In this document: positions 6,353-7,063 of the stretch, in pieces
How positions within the stretch are numbered: the first letter of the stretch is position 1
How the letters are laid out: each line of letters begins with the position of its first letter
Source: Syntrophobacter sp. SbD2
GTDB lineage: Bacteria; Desulfobacterota; Syntrophobacteria; Syntrophobacterales; Syntrophobacteraceae
Length of the DNA: 7,063 nucleotides
Assembly (NCBI GenBank): GCA_900290385.1
Contig: OMSV01000170.1
Coordinates: forward strand, 1-7,063
Direction of reading: 5' to 3'
The notes under the pieces: generated by a model
Seen by the model: the letters and a program-made list of their open reading frames with translations, nothing else
What the model was told of the DNA's origin: nothing
Database searches by the model: none
Made by a program: the position numbers and the translations under genes

Positions 6353-6408
6353 AAGTTTTGACTTTTGAATTTTTCAAACCATAAACTCGAAACTAAAAAC
6401 TAAAAACT
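6353..6408. repeat. Degenerate AT-rich 7-bp repeats at nuoH end and nuoH/nuoI gap
   Basis: On the plus strand three heptads of the type AAGTTTT (6353-6373) are followed by five of the complementary type, ending in two perfect AAAAACT copies (6395-6408). The two halves face each other and meet at a short perfect hairpin, TTTGAA-TTT-TTCAAA at 6364-6378. The array covers the last six nuoH codons including the stop. The 46 bases from 6347 to 6392 contain nothing else that I can recognise. Confidence 0.8.
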
Positions 6409-7063
6409 GCTCCAACCGCGCCCGTAACCAGGATATTTATAAGGGCCAGTGGGATCAGGACCTTCCATCCCAGGACCATGAGCTGATCGTACCTGAGCCG
6501 TGGAAGCGTTCCCCGCACCCAGATCATGAATAAGGAGACCAGAAATATTTTTATAAAAAGCCAGACGAACGGAGGCAAAAACGGCCCGCGCCAGCCGCCC
6601 AGGAACAGGACTGCGAGAATGCCTCCGAAAACAATCATGTTAACGTATTCGCCAAGGAAAAAGAGGCCGAAGCGCATGCCGCTGTATTCGGTGTGGTATC
6701 CCGCAACCAGTTCGCTTTCGGCCTCCGGCAGATCGAATGGAGTTCTCTTGCTCTCCGCCATCGCGCTTATGACGAAAATGAGGAAAGCCACCGGTTGGAA
6801 CAGGATAAACGGATATCTTTGCTGGGACTGGACTATATCCACCATGCTGAATGAGTGCGCCATCATCACTACGGGGATCAGCGAAAGCCCCAGCGGAAGC
6901 TCGTAGCTGATCATCTGGGCCGCACCCCGTATGCCCCCGAGAAGCCCGTACTTCGAGTTCGATGCCCAGCCGCCCAGCGCCACTCCATAGACACCAAGAG
7001 ACGACATGGCGAAAACGAAAAGAAGGCCTATGTTCAAGTCGGTCACAACGAGCGGGATTCTAC
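6393..7063 (-). CDS. nuoH: NADH-quinone oxidoreductase subunit H (NuoH), 5'-truncated by window edge
   Basis: Membrane subunit homologous to ND1, forming much of the quinone-binding chamber and the junction with the peripheral arm. The window shows 222 C-terminal residues of a protein usually about 325-350 long. The open frame continues past a GTG at 7046 to the edge (RIPLVVTDLNIGLLF), so that GTG is internal, not a start. Family marks are GGWASNSKYGLLGGIRGAAQ (visible residues about 30-49) followed by MISYE, the acidic loop TPFDLPEAESELVAGYHTEY (107-126), GEYVNMIVF, and LPRLRYDQLM (186-195). All align closely with E. coli NuoH. The last residues (AVFSF) and the TAG stop are made by an AT-rich 7-bp repeat running on into the junction with nuoI, so the native C-terminus may have been replaced by repeat sequence. 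Identity is very secure. Confidence 0.97.
   Translation of the reverse strand, partial: RIPLVVTDLNIGLLFVFAMSSLGVYGVALGGWASNSKYGLLGGIRGAAQMISYELPLGLSLIPVVMMAHSFSMVDIVQSQQRYPFILFQPVAFLIFVISAMAESKRTPFDLPEAESELVAGYHTEYSGMRFGLFFLGEYVNMIVFGGILAVLFLGGWRGPFLPPFVWLFIKIFLVSLFMIWVRGTLPRLRYDQLMVLGWKVLIPLALINILVTGAVGAVFSF

Noticed and set aside
5618..6408. Miniature transposable element or insertion sequence remnant
   Set aside because: The arms are inverted, but I see no target-site duplication, no defined terminal repeats and no transposase fragment; the tandem period explains the symmetry better.
303..6906. Many plus-strand open frames of 70-300 codons
   Set aside because: They lie opposite well-identified nuo genes, give Arg/His/Gln-rich sequences without recognisable domains, and are antisense shadows of GC-rich coding sequence.

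Overview
The window is a single block of minus-strand genes: seven consecutive genes for the membrane arm of respiratory complex I (NADH:quinone oxidoreductase, NDH-1). Transcription runs from high to low coordinates in the order nuoH-I-J-K-L-M-N. The 5' part of nuoH lies beyond the right edge and the 3' end of nuoN beyond the left edge; the five genes between are complete. I see no credible plus-strand gene, tRNA, rRNA, transposase, CRISPR array or promoter. The upstream peripheral-arm genes (nuoA-G) would be expected beyond position 7063.

Layout: nuoH (7063-6393, partial), an AT-rich junction of 7-bp repeats, nuoI (about 6298-5726), a 109-base junction built almost wholly of 7-bp repeats, nuoJ (5601 or 5616 to 5029), nuoK (5032-4730, ATGA overlap with nuoJ), a 36-base gap, nuoL (4693-2756), a 12-base gap, nuoM (2743-1262), and nuoN (1265 to beyond 1, ATGA overlap with nuoM). 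NuoH and NuoI form the quinone-site and terminal Fe-S junction. NuoJ and NuoK carry the E-channel region. NuoL, NuoM and NuoN are the three antiporter-like proton-pumping modules. Together they turn quinone reduction into proton translocation.

Two things stand out. First, degenerate tandem repeats with a strict 7-bp period occur at four places: the nuoH/nuoI junction, the nuoI/nuoJ junction (two arms of exactly seven heptads each in inverted orientation around a 10-base centre), the first codons of nuoL (four perfect copies of GGACTGA on the plus strand), and a hydrophilic loop inside nuoL (49 bases, in frame). The nuoL loop copy and the nuoI/nuoJ copy share 13 of 14 bases over one stretch, so they look like one family. 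Second, NuoM carries Asp and Leu where the E. coli protein has Glu144 and Lys234, two residues of its proton pathway, while NuoL and NuoN keep theirs.

The organism is a bacterium with moderate-to-high GC. The protein flavour (especially the NuoM variant) and the habit of short degenerate repeats between genes remind me of Desulfobacterota or Nitrospirota, but that is an impression and not a demonstrated assignment.
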